Positions 12,869-27,085 of a DNA stretch of 64,000 nt are shown here, piece by piece. How positions within the stretch are numbered: position 1 is the stretch's first letter; every line of letters starts with the position of its first letter. A program made the translations under genes and the position numbers. Under the pieces are notes generated by a model. The model searched no databases, was not told the DNA's origin, and saw nothing but the letters and a program-made list of their open reading frames with translations. The DNA is from Neelides folsomi. Lineage: Eukaryota; Arthropoda; Collembola; Neelipleona; Neelidae. The stretch covers positions 124,001 through 188,000 of the forward strand of contig JAQGBZ010000102.1 in the NCBI GenBank assembly GCA_034687125.1, read 5' to 3'.

Positions 12869-13307
12869 TTGCCTCCATTAGCTCTCGGTTTCACCCTTGA
12901 ATTCCCACGCGAGAGACGTTCCATCCTTTTCCATTTCTTCTCGTCATATCCAATGACATTTTATCACTCATCCTAAATATTTTTATAACTACATTTTGAT
13001 ATAAAATATTTTACCCATTTCAATAAGAATAATTTGTGCATCATGCACACCGACATGATTTGCACGAATTCTTTATAGCCTGATTAATGCATGGCTGGTT
13101 CCATTTTATTTCATGTATCATCGGCATTAAGAATGCACCCGCAATACTTATAGACACATATACTATACCTAATAAAGTAAGTTGAACATAAAACTACCAA
13201 TTTCATCAGAGATTTAAAACACCAAAAACACATTTTACTTGTAAAGTAGATTCCAAAAACATTGGCCAAAAACAAGCGAAGGACATAATTAAATTCACAA
13301 ATGTATA

Positions 13308-13877
13308 TGGCTTGCTTAATACAAAAACGCCCTATCTCGAAAAAATGAATAATAATTTCAGCGTTAGTAACGATTTATTAATTCAATTTCTCAATATTTT
13401 TCAAATGAAATGTTATAAGACTAGTCGATCTAATTAATACTGTTAACTTGTTAAATGTTAAACCAAAACTTTATATGTAAATGTGAAAAGTTAAACAATG
13501 TATTTTTACTAAATATTTAGACTTAATAAGGCTGTGTGTATAAATTAAATGTATTTAAAATATAACAAATCATTAATCGAAACAATATTTAGTAATTTAT
13601 AAAAAAATTAATTATTAAAGTCTTCGTAAAGTTCAGGATCCAAATTTCGCCAAAACAATAATCAAAATGAATTTTTTCTCAACAACTTGAGAACGAAGGA
13701 TTCGCAATATGTAATTTATAGATCTAGCATTTTCTCAACATTCCCCTTTATTTGTTATGCTATTGTTGATTACCTTCAAATTAAAATTATTTACATTTAT
13801 TTATTATTTTAAATCATTAGTTACGATGAAATTGAATTTGTTTTCCGAGATAGGGCGTTTTTGTATTAAGCAAGCCA
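13308..13877. repeat. MITE-like element with TA target duplication
   Basis: The terminal inverted repeat TGGCTTGCTTAATACAAAAA continues through CGCCCTATCTCG at the left (13308-13339). Its reverse complement is at 13845-13877. Both ends are flanked by TA (13306-13307 and 13878-13879), as expected for insertion at a TA dinucleotide by a Tc1/mariner-type transposase. The 570-bp interior is AT-rich and has no ORF, so the element is non-autonomous. Confidence 0.75.
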
Positions 13878-15154
13878 TATGTACATTTCCTTAGATAACG
13901 GTTTGTATGCAAGTGTGAATTGTGTTTTAAACCATAATAAGAACAGGTTCAAGCTTTGAATTATAATAAAAGGAAACAAAAGGTACGTAAATTAAGTTAA
14001 ACAAATGAATGAGAATGAAAAAAATCGGATTCTTGAGCACATGTACATGTAGTAGTCGACATACATAAAGTGGGTAATTGTAGAGGTGCAATGTTTAAGA
14101 TATAACGAAATGACTTCCTTCCGTCGATTCGAATGGAACAATATAATCTAAGGAACATAGTTCATAGGACGCTAGATTTATCGAATCATAATCGGAAGAG
14201 AACAAGGTCTAACTCCGATATAATTCATATAATAATTCATAAAATATCCCAACTTTTGACTTCTTTATCTTTTATATCCACCATTGTACTTCCCAAGTTA
14301 CTTCCTAAGATATGGACTATTCCAACCATACAACCTGATACGTATAAATAATACAACTACATATCTAGCTTTATATGTGAAATGTATAAGGAATGAAAAG
14401 GAGGATTTCGCAGGATGGAAGCCGGCCCTTAAATTGTTCTGGCAGCCGCCGTTGGAAACCTCAATGAAATTGCAGTGGCAGCCTCCTTTGCTCGCCCTTA
14501 GGCCGCCCTTTCATCTCAATTCCCATTACGAAGGAGTCATCTTGGTAAAGAGTGAAGCTGATCTTTATTTATGATTTCCTCTATTGTTCTAGAGCCTACT
14601 TTTTGTAAATTAATACGATTCATAAATAACATCCTCTCCGCCTACCAGACACTTCCCCCATTTCCCCATTACGATTGGGCCAAACTGCACCAGTGATGAA
14701 TCTCAATATCGAAATAAAAGAAATTGTGTATCCATCAAACAAAAAACTATTTGTTTCATATTTAAATCGTGAGAGAAAATATAATGAAACCTCTTTATTA
14801 AACCTATTATTCGATTCTGAAGCCAGACGCCGGCTCGTTAATGAAGATAAAAAAAAGTTAAATAAAAAGAGGAAATAATACTCGAAACTGAAAGTGTGAA
14901 ATCCCTCTTCCTATTCCTTATTAAATGAATAAATATGAATTTATTTATATGGAACTTAAAAACTTTCGACAATGGGCTTAATTGCCGATGGAATTGTGGA
15001 TCTGTTCGTTTGAATTCATAAAGAATTTCCAACCTCAACAAAGAAATATGAGTGGGGGCCATTAGTAAGACTTAATAAACTTTTATTTTAATATCGACTT
15101 TTTATTCCCTTATTCGTGCATCCTACTTTTCCTCCTTAATAATGCCACAAAGCT

Positions 15155-15176
15155 TCTCTCTCTCTCTCTCTCTCTC
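15155..15176. repeat. (TC)n microsatellite
   Basis: An uninterrupted TC dinucleotide run of about 11 units. Confidence 0.9.
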
Positions 15177-18100
15177 AATGTTCCATCTCACATAGGAGCA
15201 AATAATAAGTAAAACCTTCGTGGAATTGAAGATAAGGAGAATCTGAAAAGACTTTTCTTTTCTTTTTCAAACAGTGGCTCTCTGCCTAATTTAATTCCAT
15301 TATATTAATTTTTATCTCCTTTCCTTCAATCTCCGGTTTCATCTTGGAAGAGCACAGGTTGATATCTCACATCTCCTTAATACATCCACCAAACTCCTAA
15401 CAATGAAATTCCGCATAAGGAGGCTGACCTAAATGTAAGTATACCTATTACACTACCAGTGGTATTAATATAGAAAGAACCGCCGGTACATGAAGCCTTG
15501 TCCCTTTAACTCTACTTGAACTCTTCCCATAAATCTACTGTCATATCCACAAACCCCTCCATCACATTAAAATTTAAGCAGGAGAGACTGAATGAATTTA
15601 AAATGTATAAAAAAACTCGATTTTCCCTTCTTAAATATAAAACCATTTGAAGGTGAATTATCAGTGTCACCAATCCCAGGTATTACATAACAGTTGAAGT
15701 AACGTGAGGATTTCCATATTCACATAATTATATGGTTAAGCTTATAACTTTGTTTAAAGTTGATAATTATGGGCAAAAGCCATATACTGTGTTTTATAAA
15801 GTGTCTTAAATTTGCTTAAATCGTAAAATGAGCACGAAGCTTCAATAACATTCGCTATATCAAGAAGTTTACCGATGTACAATATTGATATTTCTATATT
15901 GTCATTTGAAAGATCGTTTGCAGTGAGATGAATTTAAAATTAATTTACTTTGGTTGGCTCTCTCATTTTCATTTTGTGCGAATTGAATATGAATTTTCCC
16001 TTTCCAAAGGTGGAAACAAAAGGAGTTGGCGTGTGGATTTAAAAGAGAATGAGTGACAACCGTTGTAGGAACTGAAGTAGGTATAGGTGGTGAGGATTTC
16101 TATCATGGCAGCCTGTGGTCCGACTCGATGTGGAGAAGTAATGCGGAAAACCGAGGGCAGATTTTCACATTTCCAAACATTGTTGTCGCGGTGATTGTTG
16201 TGGGGAGAAGAAAGAGCGTTTCTGCCTTGGCCACGCTCACTGCTCACCCATCCATCCTAGTCATCCATCTCTGCACTTGAATCCACCAAAGGGAGCTCGT
16301 ACTCCCTGAGGCCCTGAGAATTAATCTTACAACTCAAAGACAATTGTCTCTTTCACCCAGTCCACAAAGGCCATAATATATACATTGAATTCACAACTCC
16401 GGATGTAAATGAAGTTCAATAACTTGCCATTTACTTTGCACTTGGAATCCCTTTGAGGAAACGGCTTGACAAACGCTAATTATAATGTATGTCTAATCTC
16501 CATTACACACTTGGCAATATAAAACCTCCTATTGTTTCTTCTTTATATAACAACTGGACTTGTGTTGGAGTTGGAACAAAAGGAATAATAAAAAACGCAC
16601 TTAATAGCCAACTTGGTTTACATATGCGGTGATTTGGTGATGAATGAAAGAAAGAATTTTAAAGCTATTATTACCCCATTCATAGTTGAAACTCCCAATA
16701 CTATACTTACATGAATTTATTTTATGTGTCCCCTTTAAATTGGAAGCAAAGTTTAAAAAAGAGTTCTGGTGAAAGATAACTGATCGTGAGGGTTAAGGGA
16801 AGAAAAAGCACAGGTGGGGAGCAGAGAGAGAGAGCATTAAATATTTTTAATCTCCCTCGAGGGAGATGAAGGAGTCTTCAAGTAGGGTCTAATCGAGTAG
16901 AGTTGAAGTAAGTGGCTGTAAAATGGAGGACGCCTCCCTGAGAAACTCCACTGCCCCACTTCATTTTATGAAAAGAATATGAGATGAGACGTGTGTGTGG
17001 GGAGAGATACAACTTCCTACCTCTCTTTCCTTCCTCTACCTCAAATGGTTCTCCAGGTAGACAAGGACAAGTCTCCCCAATTAATCCTCCCTCAGCTTTT
17101 TCTAAGAAGTCCATTCTTTAATAGCAATCGCCCTACCCACACGTGCAGAGGTCCAAACAACCCTTTTTTAAATGTGTCATTTGGACTGGAGCTCGGCTCG
17201 ATTCTTGAAATTTGACCTCAACATTAAACATTTACAAACAATTGTCTCAAATACGCACGTCAGAATGGCAAAACAATTTTTACGTTTCTTCTTTAACAAA
17301 CTTGTTCCTTTTAGTTGATGTCCTCTGAGCAAGTCAGGAAGATCCTTAACACGCGCGCTATCAAAATATATGATACTGCTATAAGCATTTTTATAATCTA
17401 AAATGTACAATTGATGATACCTTAATACTTATTTTTATTTTCTTATAAGTATACTGATATTATCTGTCCCAAGTTCGTCAGTTTAATTCCACGAGCCTGG
17501 AGCTCATTTAATGTCGCTTGTAATACGATAGGATCATGGAAGCAATTAATAAAGTATTCTTGTACTGAAAAAATTATCTTTTACCAAGCACATACAGAAA
17601 TAAACTGACTCGACCTTTCTGTTAAAAAACACTTTTAGATCCGACTCCAATTTCAAGAAAAAGGTAGATAAAAATGGATAAAGGTGCAGACACAAAGGTG
17701 GGTGGATTTAGAATTATTGAGAAAAGAAATTGGTTGAAAGAAGCTCAAAATTACTTTACCAAAATTCACCTTTACCTGTCAAAAGAATGAGTAATAGAGG
17801 AGTTTAGATGCAAAGTTAAAATGAAATTGTTTTTTAACTGGTAATGGCCAAGATAGTTTAAGTTCAAAATGGATGAATGTGTAAATATTTATGATAATCG
17901 TGAAACTTGAATACCTTATCGTTAATCGCTGAGGAATGTAACCTTATAGTAATATAACTATGTACAATGATTATAAAAAATGTTGTGGATCAACTCGGAG
18001 AAAATACAAGTAGCCCTTGCATGGCGCTTATACTCATTATTAATTTGATCTGGCCTTGGAAGGCTCATCGGAGACGCGACGTGAAGATGTTTTTTATTCA

Positions 18101-18989
18101 ACAAAAGAGATACCTAACTCAAATAAGTTTCAACGGCTGATTCAACCTTTTCCTCAAAACTGTTCTATGATTCTATTTCAAGTGATTCATCTTCATCTCT
18201 TCAAAGATGAAAAATAGCCGCACATAAACACTAACGATAAGCTCACCGTCAGACTTGCTTTTTTATCAGTATAAATTAAATATTTGTTGAAATGAATATT
18301 ACATATTTCATATACCATACTTACGTACGTACATAATTACAGTACTCATAAATATAAGTTATATAAGAAACTTGTAAAGCATAATTTAATTTAGATTTAG
18401 ATTTAAAAAATTAAAACTATAAATAATTATGGTGATTTTATTTTTTAAAGACTACTTCAAATTGAATATTCTGGATAACATATATTTAAGAGGGAGTGGG
18501 TTCACCCGTCGTTAAATGTCAAACTATAAAATATATTTCAAACAATTCCATTTGAAATAAAAAGTTGCATAATCCAGAGAGTTTTATATCTTTTTAACAA
18601 TATAATTTATATAGCCGTAAAAAGTATTTATTTAGCGGTTGCATACTGTGGTTCCTAGCAAGGACCCAAGACACAATTTCTTATGTTTTTTTCCCCAGAA
18701 CAAGTGATATAGTCGAGGGTGCTGACAGTTTCCACTGCTTTTGTTGAAGAGTGGGAAAGTGAGATAGATTGCCTGATTCAAAAAGATTACACATTCCAGG
18801 AGATGGTTCGGGGATCATTGAAATAAAATCCTATTTCCAAAGGTTTCTTCTGGAGGATTGAGCACCATGAAAAAGTATATAGTTATAATAATTCCCATCA
18901 TGAGTTGAAATATAAGTTATAAGGTTTCGTCCTCCGCTTTCAACCATAAAGAGATTGGGGTGTTTGAAGGCGGCCAGGTGGGCCTTTCC

Positions 18990-19269
18990 CTATAACTTTT
19001 CCTCCTTTGCAACCCTCGGCTTCTCTCCCTGCCTCAATCTCATTCCACTGCCGCGAACCACTCAACTCACATCTCATTCATCCTCCACATAAACACTTGA
19101 CATATTCTCATTCTTCTACTCTGATATTGACGCACTCCAACTCGCAGAGTCAAAAATCTCCTTTAAAAAACGCTTTGTCACCTGAACCTCAGTGAAACTC
19201 TTCGGTTTGTGTGTGACTCATTTCCATATTCCTTCCCAATCGCATCAATCTGCAAACTACTTTCGAAAG
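18990..19269 (+). other. Candidate noncoding first exon (strong splice donor)
   Basis: A locally GC-richer, pyrimidine-rich stretch ends in AAAG followed by GTAAGTATATG at 19270, a near-perfect splice donor. A weak TATAACT lies at 18991. It contains a 62-codon ORF (19007-19195) that I read as chance. It could be a 5' UTR exon of the nested plus-strand gene, whose first coding exon has an acceptor at 31047. This is inference only. Confidence 0.3.
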
Positions 19270-22017
19270 GTAAGTATATGAAATTATTTACTCCACTAAA
19301 AACTAAAAGTCATTTTAAACTTACAAATACGCCAAAGGCTCACATCAAAATCATAATATTTTATTAGTTAGCACCAAACCTACTTAAGATTTGAAAGTGA
19401 GTGAATTTTATATAACTGTCAAAATTTTAACGTTGACATTATTTTCTAAACTGCCAAAATAATACTGTTATTAATAAAAATTAATAAGTAGAAACGCTTT
19501 ATTAGTTAAATGCAAATTAACAGAATCCAAACATGGCCAATGTGAGGGAAAGAATTATAAATTAGCATTGTGAGTTAATTAGAGCTAATCCTGGAGACGG
19601 AACGTGAAGCAATAGAGGAAGTTCTTAAAAGGGCACAAGCATGGATAAATTCCTGAGGTGGAATTATGCCCAAGAATTGGGCCTTTGTCTCATTAGAGTG
19701 ATGTGGGAGAGATTGAGGAATGTGGAGTAATGTGAAGGTAGATGGAAATCGCGCACTTTGATGTAAATAGAGGAAAGATCTTGTCGGCCAAAGTCTGTGC
19801 TCTCTTACATAAATCGCGGCCTGCATCTACTCAAAGTTGAAAATTATGGGTTTGGCCGGCTCCAGTAAATCAACTAGTTCTAATTAGCCCATTAATAACT
19901 AATTTACCTCCGGCGTCTTATCGCCTACTTCATACACAATCACAAACTCTTTTGCCTCATCCAATGCCCCTATCAATAAACAACCGTAATTCAAGGAAAT
20001 GTAGAACAAATAAAATTAGAGGGAAAATAGTATACCCCTTTTAGTAACATGCAATAAGGATGAATTTACCATCATGAGTCATCCCTTGTGTGAAATAATA
20101 AGATAAATGTGGATTTCTAAAATCATTTAAGTTTGGAAATTCTTAATTGTTTGGCTATTTAGGGAAAAGTTTTTAAGAGAGATTAAAAGAGGCAAAAGAA
20201 GGGAAAATTCCAAGACACGGAAAGTTTTTATCTTCTTGTGCAATTACCCTACAAATCCATCAGTTCCTCCTCCAGGGAAATCCTTTCTTTAGATATTCTC
20301 TAATTCTTATTTACCCAAAGTCCGAGTAAACATTCTTTCCTTGTTAAAAGGATCCGGATCTTTAAATGCAGTAGCTTTCTAGCCAAACTCAAACTTCAAC
20401 CTTGCATGAGAACAAACATGCATTATATTCTTTAATTCTTAATGTAAACATCCCATAGAAGTTTTTAAATAGACTGCCATGCTAGTTTTGGACACAAATC
20501 AACATGAAAACTTTCCTTTTCTTTCCTCTCTCATAAATGAAACTACCAGAAAGACCATGCGAAGAGCGAGGATTAATCACAAAAAACGTGGAAGTGGAAG
20601 GAAGGGGAACATTTGGACGATATTAATTATAATATCTACAAATGCATTTCCTCTTTCATTCTCAAATGTAAATTGGATTGGGGCTAAGGTACTGTAAAGA
20701 TATACTGATATCTAAAGATACATTCACAATTTCGTTTCATTGTTTCCTTAAATCAAGAGGTTAGAGGGAATCGACCAATATGGGAATTGAATCCTGACTT
20801 AAAAAACCATATGGTGCATGAGGAAGGGAACACGAGGGTGAAAGAATAGAATGCAGGTATATGAGACAAAAGGGTATTTGAAGAGCTTTAGCTTGTGTCA
20901 TATCACCTGATAGTAAAAACAAAGTGAGGACTCGTGCTCTCTCGTTGGAGTAACAGGATGTCCAAAAATTCGCCCATCTGCTCTTACCCATATACACAAT
21001 TCATGATTGGGATTGAGGCAATTGGTACGTTCAAAACACCGGCTATTACTCCCTACCAAAAATTCCCAAAACTACCAAATGGATTAAACACTATTTTGGG
21101 CTCAAGTATAGCAAGCCGCTGTCGAAAGTATGCACGTATTTATTTATGCTACGATATATACCATACAATATACATGTACTTATAAGTATATTATCATAAG
21201 TATCTGTATGTAATATGCGTGCTTCCAATTCGGAAAATCAAGGGAGGATTCTAATCTCATATTTTGAACTGGAAGAACAAAAAGCAAAAGAGCATCCGGG
21301 AAACAAGGTTCATGAATCATGGGATTCAGCATTTGAGTCAAAATGTACCATTAATAGTAAAATTGCTCCTGTTATGTTATGTGATCTAACTAACCTTTTC
21401 AAATCCTATATTTAAATGAACAAATGATATAAATTTTTGGTTAAAATAATATGACGTTATAAATATTCCAAATGAATTATTGCTAGTGCAATCCTTTCGA
21501 CTTTATGGCCATTGAAAAATAAAACTCATGGCCAGCAAACATACCATGAACTACAAAATTTAAATAAACCGAGACTCATCATATGTACTAACAATAAGCC
21601 CAGAAAATATTAAAAAATTACGTCTAGACCTGTAAATAATATAACTATTTTATGGGACAATATTTATGATTTTATCGACAATAAATATAAATAGGAAAAG
21701 GGTTTAGTTGAATGTTAGTGGAAAAATTTTGTGGATTGAATTGTCAAGTTTACTATAAATATAAATGTACGGATTTAAAGAACATTTACGGGTTTACAGG
21801 AACAGTTATGTAAGTTCCAATCACACCACCATACCGATCACACATAGAAATAATATGCTCCAGTTGAGTTCCACATCATGCACAATTGATCTTCTAGTTA
21901 CTTTGAGTTAAAAGTGTTGAGAATTCAACATTTGAGTTTCGAGTGATGTAAATACATATAAATTGCGGAAATGACCGAGATGAATTTATATCTCGCTCTC
22001 GTTGTTTTCATTCAATC

Positions 22018-22041
22018 GAGAGAGAGAGAGAGAGAGAGAGA
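22018..22041. repeat. (GA)n microsatellite
   Basis: A GA dinucleotide run of about 12 units. Confidence 0.9.
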
Positions 22042-25000
22042 ATGAGATACTCACCTATTTGTATTTATTAATATATGAATTCTCAATTTACGAGTTTTGA
22101 AATTTGCCTAATGGTATGTATGTATAGCTGTAGGTTCCGTGCATTGGAAAATAGGTGAAATATGTCAAATAGTTTCAAACTCATATCCTGTCACTAAACT
22201 AATTTCCTTCAAAGTCCATCCACCCTGAATAAATTGTTTAGTAATTCCATCTGACTAGATTTATTACTACTGACTGTGCACTTTAAACAGTGCGATCAAA
22301 TTTAAATTAAAAACAACATTCGGCATGTCCCAATGGCGTTCCAAATTGTTGAAATTGTCATTGATAGGAATTGAATGTGCTAAAACTTGAAATCAGCAAA
22401 TTTCAAACCGCTTACTTCATGTTTTGTCTCACATCAATTGGAACGAGACGTGAATTGTTGATTACACCTCAATTTTTAATGTCCTTACGCTCCTTCTGAG
22501 TTTAAATGATTGAAAGCATTAAAATATGTAAACTTGTATAGCACAACGACTCCGAAAGTGGTTTTGGTTCTTGGATAGTTTCTACTACTGTTTACTCTGA
22601 GGAAACGGTCTGAAACAAAAAGAGAGTTTTAGTGGTGAGTCCTTGAGCTGAGGCTTGGATCCGTTTCTAATTACATCTCCGACCACGTTATGAAAGTCAT
22701 GTAATGAAAGGAAAAACGTATAGCTCCTACTAACAGTAAGAACCTACGTGTATGTAATTTATATTACTATTATGCTAAAATTGCTTATAATCTACGCATT
22801 TTCCATCTCTTCTCTAGTAATCATGTTTAGGAACTCAAGGGGCGGAAATTGCAGGAATTAATGATATATAAAAATAGTTGTGAAAGGAAAAGTTTTCTGC
22901 AAATAATAAGGGCATTTATGAAGAGTGAAAAGAACCATTGAAGCAGAGAATGAAGTATGAGGCTCAAGAATTACGCAATGGCGTTTGTATTGATTTCAAA
23001 TTTTTCTCCTCATCATCTCCTTAATTAACATCCCCTTGATTCTTCCATCATTACAATGTCAAAATTATTTATCCATTCAATTAGACAATCCCAAAGGCAC
23101 TTGAAGGGGATAAATTATGTAAAATGATTCTTCAAATGAACAGGGCCACTTAAAGCATTATTTGTAATGAAAAGCTAAAATAAATATTGAATTACAGCAA
23201 ATATTACAAGTCGTAACTGGATGACTCCTGTATGAGATAACCATCAGACGAAATTTAAAAATCATGTAGTAAATTGAATATGCACATAAATATTATAAAA
23301 AGTTCTATTTTTTATAAGATAAAATAAGTGATAATTTACATGATACTTAACATCGTAAAGGGTTCAAGTATCCTTATAATATCTACTTTGTCCATGAGGA
23401 CAAACACGCTAGAGTACTTTGTGGAATCCTATCCTACACTCATGCTACATTCAATGATGGTCAGATCATGAAACAAAAATTAAGATTGGCCTCTTGACTA
23501 TAGCGAGACAAGATAATGCATAAATTCCCATTGTGTTTTTTGAGGCTCTCTCATTCTTCGTGAAATTGGTATCATTAATTCCAGATTTTCATGATAAAAT
23601 GGATGAGATCCGAATGGAGGATAAAGTGAATAATATTTAATTATGATTGTGAGTATCATTATTCATTCTAATGTGAATATATATGGTGATTGTGGATCGT
23701 TACTTTAAATATCCTTTAGAGACATCGCATGACCGTTTCCTCTTCCCTGACCCTACCAAGCCCTAACTATAAAATATGAGTACAAACAATTGAAAAGCGA
23801 AATTTGACATTTGGAACAACTCCAACGCAATTCATGTGAAAAATATAAATCACAATAGTTATGAATAAAATGAATAAAGTGCTGACATTACAACTCCCCA
23901 GTCAATATTTATAACTTGAATAATTACTCGAGTCATATATTGTGTTACGTATTTACTTATAATTTTTATACACTCACACAAGTAAATAAAGTTATAGTTA
24001 TACAAAATACTTGATAGTATACCTAAATAATGATTTTAAATTGCACCCCAGTAAAATATAAAATTCCAAAAACTTTTGTCCAATTGCCAAATTAAATTGT
24101 TTTCCATTATTCTTAATTTGCCAGATGGGTAGAAATATAATTTCCATTAGGAATCGATGCGCCTCCGCATTTCTCTCATGGCAGGAAAGATAAAAGAGAT
24201 GGACCTTAAACGAAGCCTGCACCGTCTTTTTTAATCCTGAAGAGCTCTAATGTAGAAAGAGTTGAGAGGCTGAATGGATATGAGAGCGGGTCGGATCAGA
24301 GAAGTCCCTTTATCAATTATTCCGTATAAGCCCGTGGAAAGATTTATGGAGCCTGTTCTCTTTCATCCAATCTATTATCCCTCTAGTACATTTTTCTATC
24401 TCAGGCCTAATTCGTACTACTCTTCACTGAATAGTCTTCACCATGCGTATGAGAATAAGGAATGTGAAGATCTTGAAGTTTTATATGGAATCTTATTTGC
24501 TACAGACAGCAGCATTCTTCTCCACTTCCAATTTCGTTCATTCCATAAATTAAGGGTGAGAAGAGTCTCAATCTCATTTGCATCTCATTTCCTTTTTAAC
24601 GTTTAGCTGTTTAAACTTTGCCTTTTACAATTTCACGCCTCCATGAATGAACACCCGCTGTAGTGAAAAAAACTACACACACTTCTATTCTCTTTATATA
24701 TATTTTTTCTACACGTCCTCTTAATTACTTCTTTAGATAAAAAATGCGGCAAATTGCGCATTATCAAAATAATATTTTTTGGTCTTCTTCATATTTCATT
24801 TTTTGCGTCGACGCTAATGATAATATGAAATAGGGGTAGGGCTTGCGAAATAATGCCAAAGACTCGCTACGGATAATGTGCACGTGTTAAGGAGTTTGAG
24901 ATGGAGATAAATTCATTGATGTGAACTAAATACATAGGAAACCATGTGTCTATGTGTGGTAAATGGGACTTGAAATGAACGTGTAACAAGTTTGAAGGAT

Positions 25001-27085
25001 TTTGTCTAAACCGTTGCGACCGCAAGAAAAGAAACTCAAACTAAACCAAGGCGAGACGAATTTGTAAGATGAGACAAAAGAGGAACTTGAAAGAATCTTC
25101 ACATTTTCCATTTCAATTATCCACCATGTGGTGCAACCGGGTGGAGTAAACAACAAAGAAAGAAGAGCGGTGGAGGGAAAAACGAGATAGAAAACCAGCA
25201 TGGTGATTCTCACTCCTTGAGGATCCTCGGAGAAAACTTAAGTCTCATTCTATTCAAATTCTCCTCAAATAAGAGAAAATAGGAAGGATCAAACTCAACC
25301 TAAATCACCCTTTATCCCAATTTTGAGGAAAATTAAAACATGCAAATTAATTATATTCAAAAAACGTACCCTGTTTACCCTAATGTATTTTCCTCTATGC
25401 TTAAATTGAGGTTCCTTCATTAACATTTTTAAAAGGTTCGGTTGTATTTATCTCTCCATTTCCTCTCTCGGCAGAGGATACGAATCCCCAATAATGGCTC
25501 ATTAAATAAAAGTAGGTTCATTTATCAAGAGGTTTCCTTAAATTTTCGAAAGCTCAAAATCGTCTTTTTATCATATGTGTGCAATTTGTCAGTTTCAATA
25601 AGTTTATCACGTTGGGCGAAGGGGCGAGAAACTGCAAAGTGAAAAGACATCAAATAAAGAATTGTGCGGCTAATGGTAGGTGAAGGTTTAAAAATTTCAC
25701 TCTTGTGGTCAAGCGAAACTCTCAGGATTGAAAAGCATAATGGGGCAAAATATGATATTTATTGAACAACGATGAAGTTCGCTCGTTGTAAAAGGAACAT
25801 AGAGAATGAGGATTGTTAATGTTTATTCCGCGCTGAATCCTTCAACCCCTTGGAAAGATTAAAGAGGGAATTAGGATTCCTTCGCCATCCACCTTCCTCC
25901 ACGTTGAGGTTGGAAGAGTCCGCGGAGGAGAGGCGGCCCAGCGGCTACCAACATGCAGACCGGAACAAATGATTCTCATCTCTCTTCTACCACACTCCTA
26001 CAAACAATACTCTATACCTAACTCCATTCTTTCAACCCATAATGAATTATTAACACTTTACGAAATACAAAAAAGTAAATAACACACTTTAAACATAAAA
26101 ATTCTAAATAGCTTATAAGTTCGCATTGATAACAATATTACGAACAATGCACATTCACTTAAATCATTCATCAAAACAATAATTGTATGATGAAACCTGA
26201 GCTTTTGTTTAAAAATTTATACCATTAAAATATTTATATTATATAACACATGTAAGTAATATAACAAAAAAAACTATGCTATTTTAAAGTGTTTTTTTAA
26301 ACACAAATAATTATTTTAGAATTATTTTTAAAGAAATGAAGATACTTTAACTGTAAATCAAAATTGCTCTCATTGGAAGTATTATTTATGACTTCATTTT
26401 GAAATTATTATTCTAAATGTGCTTTAAAATCCAATAAATAAACCTTAAATCAGAATTAAGTATGATACTTTTGAAGGAATAGGTCAAGCTTAACAGCTCA
26501 TCAAACAACAATATTTCCTATGTCCAATTTATAAGTGACAAAATTTTGCTGTAAAAAGCGTAAAGACCTTTGGCCTAATCCTCTCAAAAAAACTGATTGC
26601 CTATTGACTCTCTGACACAGTTTAGTGCAATTTGAGTGTGTGAGACCACAAGGTTAGAGATTGAAGTTAGAAAGCCCATTTCCCTTTAACTTCGCATGCG
26701 AGAAGGAATATAGCCATAATAGAGAACTGTATGAGGGAAGTGCAGCGACTACTTGTACCAAGTTCTTTCCCGAAATGGTGTGCGAAACTCGATGCTGTCC
26801 GCTAATTTGCAAAGCTCTGAATGCCTCGGACATTCCTCTTTAACGAACTCAAGTGAAAAGAATTCACTAAATGCAAATTTCTTCGCATTTGCACGTAAAT
26901 TCACCAACTAACAAGTGAATCCAACCTCGAATTCCTCCTCAACTATCCTTAGAAATGTCCTTATTAAAAAGGGGACAAAATTAAAAGGATGTTAATTGGC
27001 AAATAAATTACACGTAATCTTTAAAACAAATGGCTAGTTTTAACTTTTATTTAATTAAACCCCAGCCAATCGATTTTCCAATAAA

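Noticed and set aside
14675..14878. 67-codon lysine-rich ORF
   Set aside because: Coding-like ending (KKLNKKRK) but no supporting exon structure. The lysine content is what AT-rich DNA gives by chance.
15155..22041. Simple repeats considered as part of a CRISPR-like or satellite array
   Set aside because: They are isolated (TC)n and (GA)n microsatellites with no spaced repeat unit; the DNA is eukaryotic.
24274..24606. 110-codon plus-strand ORF
   Set aside because: The start is internal to noncoding-looking sequence, and it has no acceptor, donor or domain. Composition (Phe/Ser/His/Tyr-rich) is typical of chance ORFs here.
26661..26843. Cys-containing 60-codon ORF (six Cys near the C-terminus)
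   Set aside because: It suggested a secreted Cys-rich peptide, but it has no in-frame ATG start, signal peptide or plausible acceptor.
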